Made by a program: the position numbers and the translations under genes
The notes under the pieces: model-generated
Database searches by the model: none
Seen by the model: the letters and a program-made list of their open reading frames with translations, nothing else
What the model was told of the DNA's origin: nothing
NCBI GenBank assembly: GCA_947490035.1
Contig: CANLGS010000146.1
Location: forward strand, 1-7,990
Origin: Gemmataceae bacterium
GTDB lineage: Bacteria > Planctomycetota > Planctomycetia > Gemmatales > Gemmataceae
Direction of reading: 5' to 3'
Length of the DNA stretch: 7,990 bases
Shown here: one piece after another, positions 6,949 through 7,990 of the stretch
Layout: each line of letters opens with the position of its first letter
How positions within the stretch are numbered: the first letter of the stretch is position 1

Positions 6949-6995
6949 GAGGGATGAAGGATGAATCGCTTGCCGCTGTTCATCCTTCATCCCTC
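6949..6995. repeat. Perfect inverted repeat between tRNA-Val and tRNA-Ser
   Basis: Seventeen-base arms, 6949-6965 and 6979-6995, pair perfectly around a 13-nt loop. The left arm is preceded by a partial direct copy of the same GAGGGATGAAGG unit (from about 6934). There is no T-run. In the array transcript it would form a strong hairpin between two tRNAs, and might act as a processing or attenuation point, or simply be an inserted element. Confidence 0.8.
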
Positions 6996-7001
6996 CCGAA
7001 G

Positions 7002-7087
7002 CGGAGGGGGTGGGATTCGAACCCACATGCCCGTGAGGGCGAACGCGTTAGCAGTGCGTCCCGGCCAACCGTATCCGGTTCCCGTCC
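7002..7087 (-). tRNA. tRNA-Ser(GCT)
   Basis: The long variable arm (GCCC-TCAC-GGGC) and the loop CTGCTAA give a class II tRNA with anticodon GCT (7050-7052), which reads AGC/AGT. The D stem CCGG/CCGG and the T stem GTGGG/CCCAC are intact, and the discriminator is G as in serine tRNAs. Two defects are visible: a C4·C69 mismatch in the acceptor stem and an A31·C39 mismatch closing the anticodon loop. The 3' flank is CTT. Confidence 0.88.
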
Positions 7088-7106
7088 GTACACAAAACCG
7101 ATCCAG

Positions 7107-7174
7107 TGGAACCGCGGGGAGTTGAACCCCGAAGTCGTGTTTGCAAGACACAACGCTCGCCCGCGAGCGATCCC
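7107..7174 (-). tRNA. tRNA-Ala(TGC) with miniature D arm
   Basis: The acceptor GGGATCG/CGGTTCC (two G-T pairs), anticodon stem TGTGT/ACACG with loop CTTGCAA, a 4-nt variable loop and T stem CGGGG/CCCCG with loop TTCAACT are all clear. The anticodon is TGC (7143-7145). Only 15 nt join the acceptor to the anticodon stem: CTCG-CGGG-CGAG plus CGT, a 4-bp stem with a tetraloop. A normal tRNA has about 19-22 nt there. An alternative 5' end further upstream pairs worse. The discriminator is A, followed by CTG. Confidence 0.75.
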
Positions 7175-7228
7175 GTTTCGCGAATGCTCCGGCCGCTTAC
7201 GCTCCCGGCTCGCCTCAATACCAAACAG

Positions 7229-7302
7229 TGACCGAGGTGGGAGTCGAACCCACACTTGACAGGCTCTCGACCTGTCGGCTCTACCAGTTGGCCTACTCGG
7301 CC
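7229..7302 (-). tRNA. Class I tRNA with anticodon GAG (Leu codon CTC), isotype uncertain
   Basis: The acceptor GGCCGAG/CTCGGTC, a D arm with the GG-containing loop AACTGGTA, anticodon stem ACAGG/CCTGT and T stem GTGGG/CCCAC with loop TTCGACT all fold. The 7-nt anticodon loop is TCGAGAG, so by position the anticodon is GAG (7266-7268) and position 33 is C instead of the almost universal T. The variable loop is only 5 nt, whereas leucine tRNAs carry a long arm. The body closely resembles the CAG-anticodon tRNA at 7583-7657. The amino acid charged cannot be deduced. Confidence 0.75.
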
Positions 7303-7315
7303 ATTAACGATTCAG

Positions 7316-7396
7316 TGGCCCAGGAGGGACTTGCACCCTCACGCCTTTCGGCACCGGTTTCTAAGACCAGCGTGTATGCCATTCCACCACCGGGCC
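7316..7396 (-). tRNA. tRNA-Leu(TAG)
   Basis: This is a class II tRNA with variable arm GCC-GAAA-GGC, anticodon loop CTTAGAA and anticodon TAG (7361-7363), which reads CTA and other CTN codons. The acceptor GGCCCGG/CTGGGCC and T stem GAGGG/CCCTC are sound. The T loop is TGCAAGT, with G in place of T at position 55. The discriminator is A, as in leucine tRNAs, followed by CTG. Confidence 0.85.
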
Positions 7397-7399
7397 GTG

Positions 7400-7418
7400 C
7401 GCTCCGACGAGCGGAGCG
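7400..7418. repeat. Short hairpin between two tRNA genes
   Basis: CGCTCCG (7400-7406) and CGGAGCG (7412-7418) pair perfectly around a 5-nt loop in the 24-nt gap between tRNA-Leu(TAG) and the first CAT tRNA. It could be a processing signal or part of a dispersed repeat. Confidence 0.45.
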
Positions 7419-7420
7419 AG

Positions 7421-7490
7421 TCGCGTAGCCTGGGACTCGAACCCAGAAGGCCAGGCTTATGAGACCCGGCTGAGCACCCGCCCGCCCGCG
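7421..7490 (-). tRNA. tRNA with CAT anticodon, miniature D arm and bulged acceptor
   Basis: The anticodon loop CTCATAA gives CAT (7459-7461), so the tRNA could be Met or, if C34 is lysidine-modified, Ile. The T stem CTGGG/CCCAG with loop TTCGAGT is normal. The D region is 15 nt, GGGC-GGGT-GCTC plus AGC, the same miniature hairpin as in two other array members. The acceptor CGCGGGC pairs with GCTACGCG only if one A on the 3' side is bulged. The discriminator is then A, followed by CTC. Confidence 0.65.
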
Positions 7491-7500
7491 AAGAAATCAG

Positions 7501-7568
7501 TTGCGGACCTCAGAGTCGAACTGAGCATCCAGGCTTATGAGACCCAGTCGGGCGCCGGCCCGTCCGCA
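7501..7568 (-). tRNA. tRNA with CAT anticodon and miniature D arm
   Basis: The acceptor TGCGGAC/GTCCGCA is a perfect 7-bp stem. The anticodon arm TGGGT-CTCATAA-GCCTG gives CAT (7537-7539), and the T stem CTCAG/CTGAG has the normal loop TTCGACT. The D region is 15 nt: GGGC-CGGC-GCCC plus GAC. The anticodon arm is nearly identical to that of the neighbouring CAT tRNA (17 shared bases). It could be elongator Met or Ile(CAU). The discriminator is A, followed by CTG. Confidence 0.72.
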
Positions 7569-7582
7569 AACATATAACCGAG

Positions 7583-7657
7583 TGGTGACGGTGGGATTCG
7601 AACCCACACTGTCCACGTTCTGAGCGTGGCGACTCCTACCAGTTGGTCTACATCACC
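7583..7657 (-). tRNA. Class I tRNA with anticodon CAG (Leu codon CTG), isotype uncertain
   Basis: The fold is clean: acceptor GGTGATG/CGTCACC, D arm with loop containing CTGGTA, anticodon stem CCACG/CGTGG with loop CTCAGAA, and T stem GTGGG/CCCAC with loop TTCGAAT. The anticodon is CAG (7620-7622), which reads CTG, yet the variable loop has only 5 nt, unlike true leucine tRNAs. The discriminator is A, followed by CTC. Body sequence is shared with the GAG tRNA at 7229-7302, which suggests that one arose from the other. Confidence 0.82.
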
Positions 7658-7669
7658 GCTCTTCGAGAG

Positions 7670-7742
7670 TGACCCGTGGGGGAATCGAACCCCCGCTTAC
7701 AGGTTGAGAACCTGTCGTCCTATGCCGCTAGACGAACGGGCC
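7670..7742 (-). tRNA. tRNA-Glu(CTC)
   Basis: Acceptor GGCCCGT/ACGGGTC, D stem GTCT/GGAC, anticodon stem ACAGG/CCTGT with loop TTCTCAA, and T stem GGGGG/CCCCC with loop TTCGATT all fold. The anticodon is CTC (7706-7708). The discriminator is A, followed by CTC. A canonical member of the array. Confidence 0.9.
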
Positions 7743-7770
7743 GTCTATAACACATCACAACCATCAACAG

Positions 7771-7843
7771 CGGCTCGTACGGGAGTTGAACCCGTGTTTT
7801 CAGGTTGACAACCTGATGTCGTAAACCGTTGGACCAACGAGTA
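7771..7843 (-). tRNA. tRNA-Asp(GTC) with frayed acceptor end
   Basis: Anticodon stem TCAGG/CCTGA with loop TTGTCAA gives GTC (7807-7809). The T stem ACGGG/CCCGT has loop TTCAACT, and the discriminator is G as in aspartate tRNAs. The first two acceptor pairs are broken (T1·C72 and A2·C71); the other five pair. It is the first tRNA of the visible array in the direction of transcription. The 3' flank is CTG. Confidence 0.82.
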
Positions 7844-7922
7844 CCCCTTACAACATCGCGAGCGATTGCTATAAGTTGTTTTCACCAGGGATGTTGACTC
7901 ACCCTCTGAGGAAGCGACAAGG

Positions 7923-7990
7923 ATGTTACCCAAGAGCGTAATCGATCGTTTCGTCCAGAAATGCCCTGCGGCTGTGATGGTCCGGGCAAC
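7923..7990 (+). CDS. Transposase-like protein, N-terminal start only (3' truncated by window)
   Basis: An ATG at 7923 opens a frame that runs off the window: MLPKSVIDRF then VQKCPAAVMVRA. This resembles the N-terminus that I recall for IS4-type transposases ('...VIDRFV..SP.AVM.R..'), which are common in Gemmataceae. A purine-rich GAGGAAG about 8-14 bases upstream and AAGG directly before the ATG could serve as ribosome binding site. Only 22 codons are visible, so the family call is tentative. The left end of the insertion sequence should lie in 7844-7922, but I cannot define its terminal repeat without the other end. Confidence 0.5.
   Translation, partial: MLPKSVIDRFVQKCPAAVMVRA

Noticed and set aside
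6760..7800. CRISPR-like recurrence of GAGTCGAACCC-type words
   Set aside because: Each copy is the T arm of a separate tRNA, with differing spacing and a full cloverleaf around it.
6671..7933. Several open frames of 60-101 codons on both strands in the tRNA array
   Set aside because: They run across tRNA genes and hairpins, and their protein-like motifs come from the conserved T-arm sequence.

Overview
The window looks like a GC-rich planctomycete chromosome, most likely Gemmataceae. The evidence is a bacterial formyltransferase/hydrolase subunit gene (tetrahydromethanopterin-type C1 metabolism), a GldG-like gene next to a DUF4340 gene, and several families of short palindromic elements at gene borders. 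The lineage call is inference; no marker gene for taxonomy is present.

Layout. Positions 1-239 hold the C-terminal end of a GldG-family ABC-transport-associated membrane protein. After a palindromic element (264-413) comes an 857-residue DUF4340-type protein (440-3013) built from five repeated units. A nested 160-bp palindrome (3016-3175) fills the whole gap to an fhcB/fwdB-like gene (3179-4510), which itself carries a second palindromic element in frame. These three genes lie on the + strand. A hairpin (4512-4548) separates fhcB from a convergent - strand pair: an ArsR-type regulator (6004-6378) followed 26 bases later by a MATE-family exporter (4556-5977). An AT-rich palindrome just upstream of the regulator is a good operator candidate.

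From about 6555 to 7843 the - strand holds a dense array of twelve tRNA or tRNA-like genes, read right to left: Asp(GTC), Glu(CTC), a CAG-anticodon tRNA, two CAT tRNAs, Leu(TAG), a GAG-anticodon tRNA, Ala(TGC), Ser(GCT), Val(GAC), His(GTG) and a Thr(CGT)-like one. This is the most unusual part. Three members have a D region of only 15 nt with the same miniature hairpin. Two with Leu anticodons have short variable loops. Two have G at T-loop position 55. Several have stem mismatches or a bulge. Eleven of twelve are followed by C-T instead of C-C-A. Inverted repeats interrupt the array, and at its upstream edge a transposase-like reading frame begins (7923) and leaves the window.

The protein genes look like ordinary housekeeping or transport genes. 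The tRNA array next to a mobile element looks like an accessory or relaxed set of tRNAs. Whether its members are functional, silent or stress-induced cannot be told from sequence.
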